Both the position numbers and the translations under genes were made by a program. A stretch of 64,000 nucleotides of DNA from Muricea muricata (Eukaryota; Cnidaria; Anthozoa; Malacalcyonacea; Plexauridae): NCBI GenBank assembly GCA_963855995.1, contig OY979726.1:2568501-2632500 (forward strand), read 5' to 3'. The notes under the pieces were generated by a model, which saw only the letters and a program-made list of their open reading frames with translations, did no database searches and was not told the DNA's origin. Below, piece by piece: positions 46,701-55,901 of this stretch; the stretch's first letter is position 1; each line of letters opens with the position of its first letter.

Positions 46701-49700
46701 TGGAAATCACACGATTGAATATAAGTACACTTTTCGTGGAGGATTTGATTTGAAATGCCACGTCATTATCACTGTAAAATGTGAGTATGGTAACATAGTC
46801 GGTCATGGCTGAAAAGGATGGACGATAGGTAGGTTTTCAAGATGGCGGCTGTTTTTCAAAATTCTTAAAACGTGAACGAATCAACAGCCAAATATATTAT
46901 TTTTAAACCTCACCCTAACCCTCACCCTGAACCTAACCACAATTTAGGAATGCTATAAATGTCTTGTTGTTGATTCGTTCTCGTTTTAAGAATCTTGAAA
47001 AACAGCCGCTATCTTGAAAACCTACCTCCCGTCCATCCCCTTTAGCCATGGCCTAACACGGTCTCAATTGACCATAATTATACTTAATTGTACATATTTG
47101 TACGTGATTGTACATGATTGTACATGATTGTACATGATCGTACATGATCGTACATGATTGTACATGATTGTACATGATTGTGCATGATTGTGCATGATTG
47201 TACATGATTGTACATGATTGTACATGATTGTACATGATTGTACATGATTGTACATGATTGTACATGATTGTACATGATTGTACATGATTGTACATGATTG
47301 TACATGATTGTACATGATTGTACATGATTGTACATGATTGTACATGATTGTACATGATTGTACATGATTGTACATGATTGTACATGATTGTACATAATTG
47401 TGCATGATTGTACGTAATTGTACATGCATGTTTTCTACATTTACATTTTACCAAAATTAGTAAAATTGCAAAATATAGGCATGCATACAACGGAAAATAT
47501 AGCCATTCGAAGTTTGCGAATTTGTGTATATTGGTATTACCACTGATATTACGCATGAGAGCCCACCTCATTCGTTTAAAATGTGGCAGGGCTTTATTAT
47601 TTATTATTTCCCGTGCGTGATATACAAAATTCTCAAACTTTGTTCCTAGGGCTAAGTGCATTTTCCGTTACCTAAAATATTTCGCTACCAAACTTTGCTA
47701 TCATACTAATTTCAAGATGCTCTTTTTAGCTACGATGAACGATTTTGTTATCATACTGTACTATGCAAAAGTTATAGGCCCCTTTTAGGAAGAGCGTCTA
47801 TTTGCTTGTGAGGTTCTCCTAATTTTTTCCGATAGATGACACTGGAAGTCATCACAACCTTTGTCGCATAAATGTCAAATTAAGATTTATACCAGCGGCA
47901 GCATGCCTGTAACCTTTACAAAGTACTGAGTCAAGCTGATCTGACCGTGAGTAAAAGGCCTGGAACTAGCCATCGAATAAAAATCCATTTTGCTGTTTTT
48001 AATCACTTATATCTTGAGATCACTTATGAAACTTGTTCAAACTTTCTAATCATGTTCAGTAAAGAAAATTATAAGTCCACCAGAAATTTGGAACCGAAGT
48101 AAATTATACTTTATGAGAAATTTGTTGGTTCAGCTCGAAAAATGGATTTCTATTTGACAACTAGTGCTAGTACTTTTCCGTGTTTTCAGATCTCCAAGTA
48201 TATTCCCTGAATCAGAATTTAGTCCACAGTAGGAATTCTCTGTTATCAATAACTACCAATTTTAACATTCAGCTTGTACCTGCCCGTCACGTCAGACTGT
48301 CGTTGCTTACGTTTCAAATGACCAAGACACAGCTGTTGCCAGGTGGTTAACGCCAGTCCCAACTTGTTCTGCAAACCTGAAGTCCATCAACCCAAACACA
48401 CCTTCCGGATCGAGCTTCAAACTGGGCAAGCACACCGTGAACTACCTGTATTCGACTGTAGGTGGTTTTGACTTGACCTGTGGAGTGGACATCGATGTTC
48501 AAAGTAAGTAATCGCATTTGAACTGGCACCAGCATGCATTATAAGTTACAATCAGGTGCAAAAAATGGGACATTCTAAGTTTATGTTCAATTTAGCATGC
48601 ACTGGTCTCCCCCCCCCCCCCCCTCTATCCCAATATTGACGAAATTGAGGTAATTTTTTTTCTTTCAGCCCATTCTCACAACATTGTGTTTGGGAAAGGG
48701 GGTCATTTATACGGTTGTTCCAATAATTTTTGCACCTGAATGATTCTAGGTACAATATCTGTGCAGCAACAAAATACAAAATACACTTGTTCAGTGATTA
48801 TTAACGCCGAAAAATGTTTTGTTTTGTATAAATTGTAGCGATATATTACTAAAAATTGTAAATGACCATAACGGAAAAGATGGGAACGTGTACATTTTAC
48901 CAGAATGCATTCTGGGCATCAAGCTAAAACGACTGAAAAAACACCACAAGAAAAACACTCCCAGGAGGTAAAACTTTACCGAAACACAGAAAAAACTCTT
49001 CTCTTTTATGTTTGCCCTTCAACAGAAGACAATTTCCCGTCAAAAATGATTTTCGGCCGCAATGCATTCTGGTAAAATACACAACAAGAGAAGACCGGCG
49101 TGAGGAGGGGGGGGGGGGGCAGGGGAGGAGGTAATACTCAGGGTCTGGAGTGCTCAAGAGGTCCGACGGAAAAGTTAAAGTCAAAAAGATTTTGCACTCG
49201 CTCAAGACTAAATTTCTTGACGTTGTCCTGATTTTTTTCAAGTGTAGCTAGTAAAAAAGGGATTCAGATACTTATAATGCTCTTGACAAATGCCAGGAAT
49301 TCTTGGCTGTTAAAAAACCCCCCAAGAAAATTGAAAATGAGTAAAACATTCTGACGGAGATGCCCGAAGTTATGAATATGCCGAGGCCCGCGACGAGGTC
49401 GCGCTGGCCTTGTTGATAGCAAAGGAAATGTGTATTTAACTCATTAACTGTTTATCGTAAACCCTGTCGTAAGTCTAATTTCCATTTACTCTTGAATATC
49501 ATGGATCTATCAAAGTGACCGATGTGATCGAGTATGTACGCCAATCTACACTTAATATAATTATTTTAAATACAGCTCACACGAGAAAAGGGGTAATAAT
49601 TCCGTGTTCTCAGCACGCGAAATTAAATTTTAATCCAAGCCCTATATCTAATCAAGTCTTCAATCCATCAAAGTTAAAACATGACAAATAAAACGCTGGT

Positions 49701-50914
49701 ATTCTGTTATTTCAGAGTGTGCTTGTCAGAGTTCCACAGAGAGTAAGATGATGCAGCCTGATAGTCCAAACAATGAAATGATAGTCAACTGGGTCGTACC
49801 GAAACCAAATTGTGCAGGACAGCAGATAATAAGGTCAAGAGTTCAGCCAAATGTTAGTCCTGGGGCGAGCTTTGGCGTTGGGAGACATACTGTGCAGTAC
49901 AGTTATGACATGAGCAGCGGTATGACCGTTCGCTGTTCAGCAACTTTTGATATTAAAGGTATTTGATTATGGTAAACATGTTCTTAATTAATAGACAATA
50001 GGAGTTATATGTACAACCTTAAACCTAGCTTTGTCGATTTGGAGAGAGGACGATCTAGGATTAGGAATACTTAAGTTGGGTTCAGAATTGCTCCTGTATA
50101 CTAGCACTGGGCGATAGGTTTACATCTAGAGATTTAACAGATTAAAGTTGTAACCTAGTAGGAAACAGAAAAATGATAATCCCTATACACTGGACCTCCA
50201 GGAAGAACAGTTTAGAACAGATAGAGCTATCTAGTATAAATAAAGTTAGTTTAGTTTAGGTTTTCTCCTGTAGTAACACTGGATCGATAAAAGATTATCC
50301 TTACTGGATCTCTAGGAAGAACAGTTTAGAACTGATACAGTTATCTAGTATAAGTAAAGTTAGTTTACTTTGGGTTTCCTCCTGTAGTAACACTGGATCA
50401 ATAAGAGATGATTCTTACTGGACCTCTAGGAAGAAAAGTATAGAACTGATGGAATTATCCAGTATAAATAATGTTAGTTTAGTTTCGGTTTCCCCCTGTA
50501 GTAACACTGGTCAATAAGAGATGATCCTTAATGGACCTCTAGGAGGAAGAGTTTAGAACTGATAGAGCTATCCAGTATAAATAAAGTTAGTTTAGTTTAG
50601 GTTTTATGCCCCAGTGGCTTGTATCAGCTTTAAGAAAGGACCAGTGCTATCCAATGTAAATAAACGTTTATGTTCCAGTACTTTAGACGATTTAGATTAG
50701 ATTTTTTTTTCTTTCACTAGTGGTCCCTTGTCAAGGTAGGGATTACGACCCTGCAATCAAGATGTGCTGTTGTGGGAAGCTCCAAGATAAGACACCATTC
50801 GAAGACTGTTGTGGCAGGAAAACGTATGACACCAGAACGCAAAAATGCTGTCCAGTTAATTTCAACATTGTCCCTTCGACGTCTCCGTGTCCTGGGGGCA
50901 ACACTTCTGTCTAA
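40708..50914 (+). CDS. Secreted vWA - 3x HYR-like - galaxin-like protein (9 exons)
   Basis: Exons: 40708-40786, 41151-41213, 41929-42233, 44829-44956, 45411-45598, 46529-46780, 48273-48503, 49716-49958, 50721-50914; 1683 nt, 560 aa, phases consistent. Signal peptide about 1-19 (MFGMFRIFFMLPFASLVLA). A short Pro/Ser linker (27-47) follows. The vWA domain (about 48-254) has an intact MIDAS: DTSYS, the TFTGTG threonine and TTDGQ. Three HYR-like repeats follow (255-338, 339-415, 416-496), each one exon with phase-1 borders and a CxCP/CACQ start, a VxW core and a GxHTxxYxY turn. The last exon (497-560) is cysteine-rich with CCCGKL, EDCCG and KCCP, the galaxin pattern known from coral skeletal matrix proteins. 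No TM segment. Likely an extracellular matrix or skeletal-matrix protein; that role is inference. Transposons fill intron 3 and the introns around the HYR exons. Confidence 0.92.
40891..41115 (+). repeat. 80-bp tandem repeat, three copies, gene D intron 1
   Basis: agtattcta(c) recurs at about 40892, 40971 and 41051, each unit with ctgtcgtggttt, gaact(t/a)cctgaaaa and tcaaac. It ends about 35 bp before the exon at 41151. Confidence 0.85.
43001..43180. mobile_element. 180-bp hairpin element in gene D intron 3
   Basis: The left arm (cggcgctctgattgctttt, gcgcgaaatactttt, gtacgacgcgggatgtcgcg) pairs with the right arm in reverse. GC-rich compared with its surroundings. No coding function; the frames across it read through both arms. 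Confidence 0.85.
43195..43396. mobile_element. 202-bp hairpin element with cgttgcgaagtc repeats, gene D intron 3
   Basis: aatattccgaac at the left end pairs with gttcggaatatt at the right. gaattcgcaagccggtttgt and its complement form the inner arms. The left arm has three tandem copies of a 12-mer, gttgcgaagtcc. Confidence 0.85.
43997..44582. mobile_element. Mutator-type (Pack-MULE-like) candidate carrying a helicase fragment
   Basis: Terminal inverted repeats of about 65 bp (left end caatctcgtacccagagccc, right end gggctctgggtacgagattg). The flanks are identical 9-bp direct repeats, gttcagtta, at 43988-43996 and 44583-44591. Long inverted repeats plus a 9-bp duplication fit the Mutator superfamily. 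The interior carries a RecQ-like helicase fragment and no transposase. The superfamily call is inference. Confidence 0.7.
44088..44297 (+). pseudogene. RecQ-type helicase N-terminal fragment inside a transposon
   Basis: The reading frame encodes about 65 residues with LKEAQFEALKAIVMERKD followed by a Walker A motif in SLVILPTGYGKSLIYQ, the start of an SF2/RecQ helicase core. It stops at 44297, directly after the Walker A segment. The DEAH box and all later motifs are absent, so it cannot be an active helicase. It probably represents captured host or viral-like helicase sequence within the 43997-44582 element. Confidence 0.75.
44945..45310 (+). repeat. Degenerate tandem repeat with gagagttttctcaactctcatg
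   Basis: Four units of about 78-87 bp, with landmarks near 44992, 45070, 45148 and 45235. Each has gagagttttc(t/g)caactctcatg, then aacgaga(a/g)c and ttgcat/ttgcac. Lies in gene D intron 4, starting at the splice donor. Confidence 0.75.
45640..45885. mobile_element. Inverted-repeat elements in gene D intron 5
   Basis: Two adjacent structures. One has ccatggactattac and gtaatagtccatgg arms (about 45657-45725). The other has ctaaaacaatcagacaactcgg/cgacctcgttgtctaattgtta arms with gcgaata and tattcgc inside (about 45768-45885). Confidence 0.65.
45890..46090 (+). mobile_element. Repeat family R2, copy 1, upstream of the first HYR exon
   Basis: ggatggacaagagtttcaag, atggcggctgtttttcaag, cctaacccttactctgaacc and gaaccttgaaaaaacagcc match the complete copy at 46805-47049 in the same orientation. 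The right end is overrun by the retroelement remnant. Confidence 0.75.
46139..46312 (+). pseudogene. Probable Penelope-like retroelement C-terminal remnant
   Basis: A frame at about 46022-46360 contains GGSKRCNLCLDEKIDIL followed by LLNKRS and CQHKNRF. This CxLC-EK...LNKRSE...CRHxNKF pattern is, from memory, the region next to the GIY-YIG endonuclease at the C-terminus of many metazoan Penelope-like proteins. No reverse transcriptase is present and the upstream frame is not recognisable, so it is a decayed fragment in gene D intron 5. The family assignment needs a profile search. Confidence 0.5.
46805..47049 (+). mobile_element. Repeat family R2, copy 2, complete inverted-repeat element
   Basis: atggctgaaaaggatggac at the left pairs with gtccatcccctttagccat at the right, and aagatggcggctgtttttca with tgaaaaacagccgctatctt. 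The middle has degenerate cctaaccctcaccctgaacc. Directly after the first HYR exon. Confidence 0.85.
47085..47425 (+). repeat. Decanucleotide microsatellite (tacatgattg)n
   Basis: About 33 copies of tacatgattg with occasional variants (tgcatgattg, tacatgatcg, tacgtgattg) near the edges. Copies at 47190-47390 are identical, showing recent expansion. The long minus-strand open frames reading NHVQSCTIMY repeats are a by-product. Confidence 0.97.
47440..47765. repeat. Diverged M1 element, gene D intron 6
   Basis: Inverted arms include aattagtaaaattgcaaaata near 47455 and ctttgctatcatactaattt near 47694; acggaaaatatagcc pairs with the cattttccgt region. Layout resembles 11624-12043 but with many changes. 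Confidence 0.6.
47930..48205 (+). repeat. Repeat family R3, copy 2, before the second HYR exon
   Basis: gaaatttggaaccgaagtaa, aaaatggatttctatttgac and aactagtgctagtacttttc are shared with 60570-60840 in the same orientation and with 36240-36480 in reverse. Confidence 0.8.
48553..48738. mobile_element. Short element with caggtgcaaaaa inverted ends, gene D intron 7
   Basis: caggtgcaaaaaatggga at the left and ttttgcacctg at the right, with a 15-base C run inside. A second pair of short inverted words, attttaccagaatgcattctgg, lies at about 48893-48915 and 49060-49080. Confidence 0.55.
50115..50670 (+). repeat. 114-bp dispersed satellite, array 5 (gene D intron 8)
   Basis: About four units with tttcctcctgtagtaacact, gagatgattcttactgg and tccagtataaataaagtta, followed by a partial unit to about 50670. 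It ends about 50 bp before the galaxin-like exon. Confidence 0.9.
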
Positions 50915-53488
50915 CATTATCTTATTCGTTATGGTAGCGCTTATTTGAGCATAGAATGGACACATTAGAATATGGAAGTCAATATATATACAGTATACTG
51001 TGATTACAATTGAGGGAAGACTAATCATAAATGAATGTTTAATTCGTGCAAATGTTAGTGATTTAATGATTAAAAGCATTAAAAAAGTATTTCAAAATTT
51101 ACTTTAAAACAAATTCTAGCACAAGATTTATAACGTGTTCAAAACCAGTTAAAAATACTTACAAGAAACTGCAAGTACATTTCATTGCCCTAAGATGTCT
51201 TTGTGTCCGTTTGGAGACTTCAAAAAACTGACAACTTTTTTTCATGCATGCATTAGACAGAAAGCTATACAACGTGCATATTATGAGTAGCCAGCACTTG
51301 GTGATTGGACCGTCTCACTTGTTTAGGGTCGGTTACGCCCATGGAAATAGTACCACGGTAAAAACAAGTCGATCTCTAAGTGATGTCCGCGTTTAGGTGT
51401 TGCAAGTGTGATGTCTATTTATGTAGTTTTATGGCTATATGATTCCTATTGTGTGGCATGATAAGTTGATAATGGCCTTGAATAAGTAAAACGGGTTTAG
51501 CGAGTTGCTTTTTTTTCTTGCCTTGAAAAGGTCTCTATATGCACTGGGAATTGACATTGATCCGCCAAAAACAAAGGAAAATCCTGATGGGATCATGAAG
51601 GTTTGTGCAAGAAACTTCTGGTTTCGGCTTTATTTTACGAAAACAAAGGAGAAAGAATTTTCGTTTGAATTTGCTTTTTCTCTGCCATTGTTAATGCTCA
51701 TACGCGCTTGACTTCAAACGATATACAGTAGTTATAGGCTTTTTGGGAGCACACTGTGATTATTCGAAAGCTCTGGCGAAAAAACACAAGATCTTTTACA
51801 CGCGGGAAATCAATAATGACGTCCAGAAATTCCCATGTGTACAAAGTCCTGTACGTGTTTTTCCACAGGCAATTTCAAGTTCATTTTTTATGGAGACACC
51901 CTGTGCCCCGGCTGTGGCTCGAGTTAAATGTGTAACGAGTTTTTTATCGGATTTATCATTGTCAACCGATTCGGTATTAATAGTCAACTGCTTATCAAAT
52001 GTTAAAATGTGGAACAAATTAGCATTCAATAATGCAGCAAAGCTTAGTACATTCTCGAAGGTAAACATGGCTATCCAATAAGTGACGATCGTGCTTCTGT
52101 ATATATTTACAAACGAATGTCTTGTTACTGCATCCTGTTTGGACACAATCCGAATCGCTCACGTCTTCCGGCTTTTTGAGTTCTCAAATATCACGCTGCG
52201 CTTGGCGTATCGGTATTTAATATTGACATCTTATTTATGTCTACATGGAATACAGATCGCGTACCCTTTCATTTGCTGCACGGTAACATAGCATTGATTA
52301 CGTGATTGCTCTAAACACGCTTCGAGTGTAATGTTTGAGGCATGGAAGTGATATTGATTCGGTGACATTGGAGCCAATTTATTTTGAGAAGTTTATCAGC
52401 AAGACGACGTAAGGTAATATTGACTTCCTTGTTATTTAAACGTATTTAACATTGCCATACATATATAAAACTTTGTACGAAGACCTTGCTGGTATTGATA
52501 TAACTTTTGCCTGACACTACAGTGTAGTCCTTATCATTTCTTGAACTTAACGCCAGTCAAAATGTAAACTCCAATGCTCCATGACAAAGCCGTCAAAGTA
52601 TAAAATATTATGTAAATAAAGTGTTGCATGCCATTGCAGATCGGACGTCAGAAGCTTTCAGTATTTAGCGTTTTAGCGCGGAAAACACAAGGTACATCGT
52701 TTTTTCACGATGGTGTCTGTGTGCATACGATGCCGTTTTCGAGAGTTTTTATTCTGAATCCTTTCAAAAAGCTCCCTACTTCTTGCAAAATTTCAAAGAA
52801 AACCAACATGAATATCCGGTCTGGACGAAAACAAAACCCTTTATGCGCTGAGAATGGGGATAATTGTATCGTCTTCATTTTGGCTCGCGTGAAAACGCTC
52901 AAAACAATCCCGTGTGCTGACATATAAATAGTCTGATTTCACTTTTTGTCTAAGTGGAAATCTGGATTTTCATGCATGCGGGCTCGAGAAATGAGATGTT
53001 CTGCGTGTAACCAGTAACTTAATGCTGATTAATCACATTGTCAAAATTTCCGTGATCACGGCAGGAATATTGCCCGAGTAAAATTTTTAAAGAATTTGTG
53101 TTGTGAGGAATCTTCCAGCAGACTAGGAATCGGTAGGTGGGTACACTGGGTCGATTGTTGCCACGGCAATTTTCTTTTCTCGAAAGCACAGAATAGAAAT
53201 AAACAAAAATCTAACTTGAGTCGGAACCTTGGAAGTTTGTGTGCCCACGCATTATTGTATATACAATTTGTCCCATAAAAAGGCTACCCTTTGTAGTCAA
53301 GCGTCAATGTCAAACGTTCGAATTTAATGTATAATTCTCTACGATTGCGTAGCATTAGGAGAGAATGTTTTTCTATTCGATTATAATAATATGCTGTCGT
53401 TAGCATTGCTAATTATGTAAATGAATTCAGACCATCAGTATAAAAGTGTGGTCTGCTATAGATGTTGTTCTCTCTCGGACGTTACATA

Positions 53489-53727
53489 CACAGCAAAAAA
53501 CGCACAACCTGTTCTGGCCTGATGAAAACAGCATTGAACAATGTTTTGCTGCCCACATTGTTCAAGGTTGTCAACAATACTGAACAAGTTGATGAGCCTG
53601 AATTAGCCTGCAGTCAGGTGTAACAATGTTGAACAATATTGTTGACAACCTTGAACTATGTGGGCAGCACAACATTGTTCAATGCTGTTTTCATCAGGCC
53701 AGAACAGGTTGTGCGTTTTTTGCTGTG
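53489..53727. mobile_element. 239-bp TA-flanked MITE, copy 1
   Basis: The ends cacagcaaaaaacgcacaac and gttgtgcgttttttgctgtg are inverted repeats flanked by ta on both sides. The arms continue through ctggcctgatgaaaacagca and acaatgtt words to the centre. A TA target site suggests Tc1/mariner mobilisation. Confidence 0.9.
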
Positions 53728-54041
53728 TAACAGACGGTTATTTTTATTTTAAGAGTGCAATTATATGTTCCATATGTAATACGAATTTGCATAGGTCCTG
53801 TCGGGGGACACCGTAACATCTTGGCCCGACCCAGGTTTCCTTACGGGGTAAGGTTTTTCCTGGCCTCCCGGTGTTGCAGAGAAGATAGTAGCAAAGACTA
53901 CATTGTTATGGGTTTCTGTGTAAAAGGAAATTTAGCTGTTGTAAAGTATTTTGGTAGCGTGAGACAATACATGTAAGCCAACACAGGCACTAACTCCATT
54001 TGTGCGTATATAGTTGTTTGATATATTCGCTAATAGTATAG

Positions 54042-54446
54042 AATAGACCTTTCCGGTAATTACGTCACAGCTAACACTGTTTTCAATTTAGGGCCACCTT
54101 AAATGCAGTGGATTTTAAGTTTATTTCTCACAGGCTATGGTCAGAGGCGCAGGACATCCTTTGTCAACACATGCATAAAAAAGAATTTTGGATTTTGACC
54201 AATAAATGTGGAAATAAGCTTAAACACGAAACCGAGGCTGAGGGGCCCTCAGCCTCGTTTTCGTGTTTAAGCCTATTTCCTTGTTTAATAGTCAAAATCC
54301 AAAATCTTTTTATGCATGTGTTGACGAAGGATCTCCTGCGCCTCTGACCATAGCCTGTGAGAAATAAACTTAAAATCCACTGTATTTAAGGTGGCCCTAA
54401 ATTGAAAACAGTGTTAGCTGTGACGTAATTACCGGAAAGGTCTATT
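54042..54446. mobile_element. 405-bp near-perfect palindrome
   Basis: aatagacctttccggtaatt at the left and aattaccggaaaggtctatt at the right. The arms match almost base for base to a gaggctgaggggccctcagcc centre near 54240. It lies between the two copies of the TA-flanked MITE. Confidence 0.92.
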
Positions 54447-54610
54447 GTTTTAACTCCCTAATGAGCCGAAGAATGCGTAATTCTCTGCCACACCGAGATT
54501 GTTTATGCTTACGTTGCAAATTAATTAAATTTGTTCTGTCAAAATAACACAGAAAGGGGATCCTTAGGGAATTAAAACATTCAAATCCGAACGTCCGATT
54601 TCATAGGGTA

Positions 54611-54851
54611 CACAGCAAAAAATGAACAACCTGTTCTGGCCTGATGAAAACAGCAATGAACAATGTTTTGCTGCCCACATTGTTCAACGTTGTCAAAAAT
54701 ATTGTTCAGTATTGTTGAGCCTGAATTGAGCCAGCAATCAGGTGTAACAATGTTGAACAATATTGTTGACAACCTTGAACAATGTGGGCAGCAAAACATT
54801 GTTCATGGCTGTTTTCATCAGGCCAGAACAGGTTGTTCATTTTTTGCTGTG
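54611..54851. mobile_element. 241-bp TA-flanked MITE, copy 2
   Basis: Same family as 53489-53727: cacagcaaaaaatgaacaac and gttgttcattttttgctgtg ends with ta on both sides. The two copies differ at scattered positions. Confidence 0.9.
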
Positions 54852-55901
54852 TAGTCTTTTTTCTGGGACGCACTGTATTATGGTAGCAAGCTTGTAATAC
54901 TTCATTCTGGTTTGACCATGACTTTGAAATAGAGTCGAAATATCACCGCAAAATTGTTGTCTTGTTTTAAAGCTCAAATCTTGAGTTTACAAGATGTTGT
55001 TCTTCGGAGTGTGTTTTTCTTATATTTTCGTGAATCGTCTGCTGGTAATGGGTTTTTTAAAATAAAAACTCGCTATTTAAAAATACATTCCAGCCTTTGC
55101 TCAGTGTCAAAACGATTGCGAGAAAAGTTGCAAGAAACATTCCACAGTGTTACTGTACATCCCTGATCATGAAACTCTAATTTTCAGACTAAATTCGTTG
55201 CGGACATGTTGCATAGTGTAACAGCGTCTTAAATGGGCGAGGCGCAACCGGGGCTCAAAAAATCTTGAAAAAACAGTCAAAATTTACTGTTCTAATTGAA
55301 AATGACCTTTTTAAACGAAACTTTCTGCTCTATTTAAAAATTTACGCTTCAAATTGAAAATTCTTCTTTTCTTGTCATGGCAATTTACTGCTCTAGTTGA
55401 AAATTACTCTTTTAATTGAAAGATTCATTGAGTGTTAATTGAGAACCTATGTTCCAATTCAACATTCGCTGCTCAAATTGAAAATTTACCGGATGGAAAT
55501 GATCCTGGAATCAATTAGCATGAATCCGAAATCCACTAACGGGAATCCGGAATCCGATGTCCTCCTTGCATTCCTTCACATGAGACAATTTGTATTGTTT
55601 TGGCACCTGTATTATTGATATTGGCAACGTTAGTTGCCAATAGAGATATTGTTTTTCTGTTCTGTCAGCCCTCTAAACGAGAATTTCCGCGTTCTTCAAA
55701 CAAATTAACATTGTTTATTAACAAAGTGCTTTCGCTTTGTTTGAATTTGTTGAACAATAAGGCAACTTGTTTGAGCTTCATTTTCTTCAACAACTCGGTA
55801 GCTCACAAATCTGGTACGTTTCTCCGCCCATGAAGAAAAAGTTCGGAAAAAATCCTGAATGCATGTCCTTTGTTGCTGTCTTTCGATGTAGAGACTTAGC
55901 G

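Larger units (their letters stand above)
50915..55829. other. Gene D to gene E intergenic region
   Basis: No supported gene. Features are the TA-flanked MITE pair (53489-53727, 54611-54851) and the palindrome between them (54042-54446). Frames near 51505-51711 and 52628-52927 do not match any known protein and lack matching splice partners. Positions 55260-55500 are rich in aattgaaaat words. The 5' UTR and promoter of gene E are expected near 55600-55829 but were not identified. Confidence 0.5.

Noticed and set aside
46900..46940. Telomere-like cctaaccctcaccc motif
   Set aside because: Degenerate and confined to the middle of the R2 element; too short for interstitial telomeric repeats.
47053..47661. 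Minus-strand frame of ~200 aa with NHVQSCTIMY repeats
   Set aside because: Translation of the (tacatgattg)n microsatellite; three overlapping frames are equally open.
51505..51711. Possible exon with GIDIDPPKTKENPDG
   Set aside because: A short segment has acceptor- and donor-like edges, but no neighbouring exon in phase and no recognised family.
52628..52927. 99-aa open frame in the gene D-E interval
   Set aside because: The opposite strand is also open, words such as cgttttc/gaaaacg recur in both orientations, and no known domain or splice partner is visible, so it is probably repeat-derived.
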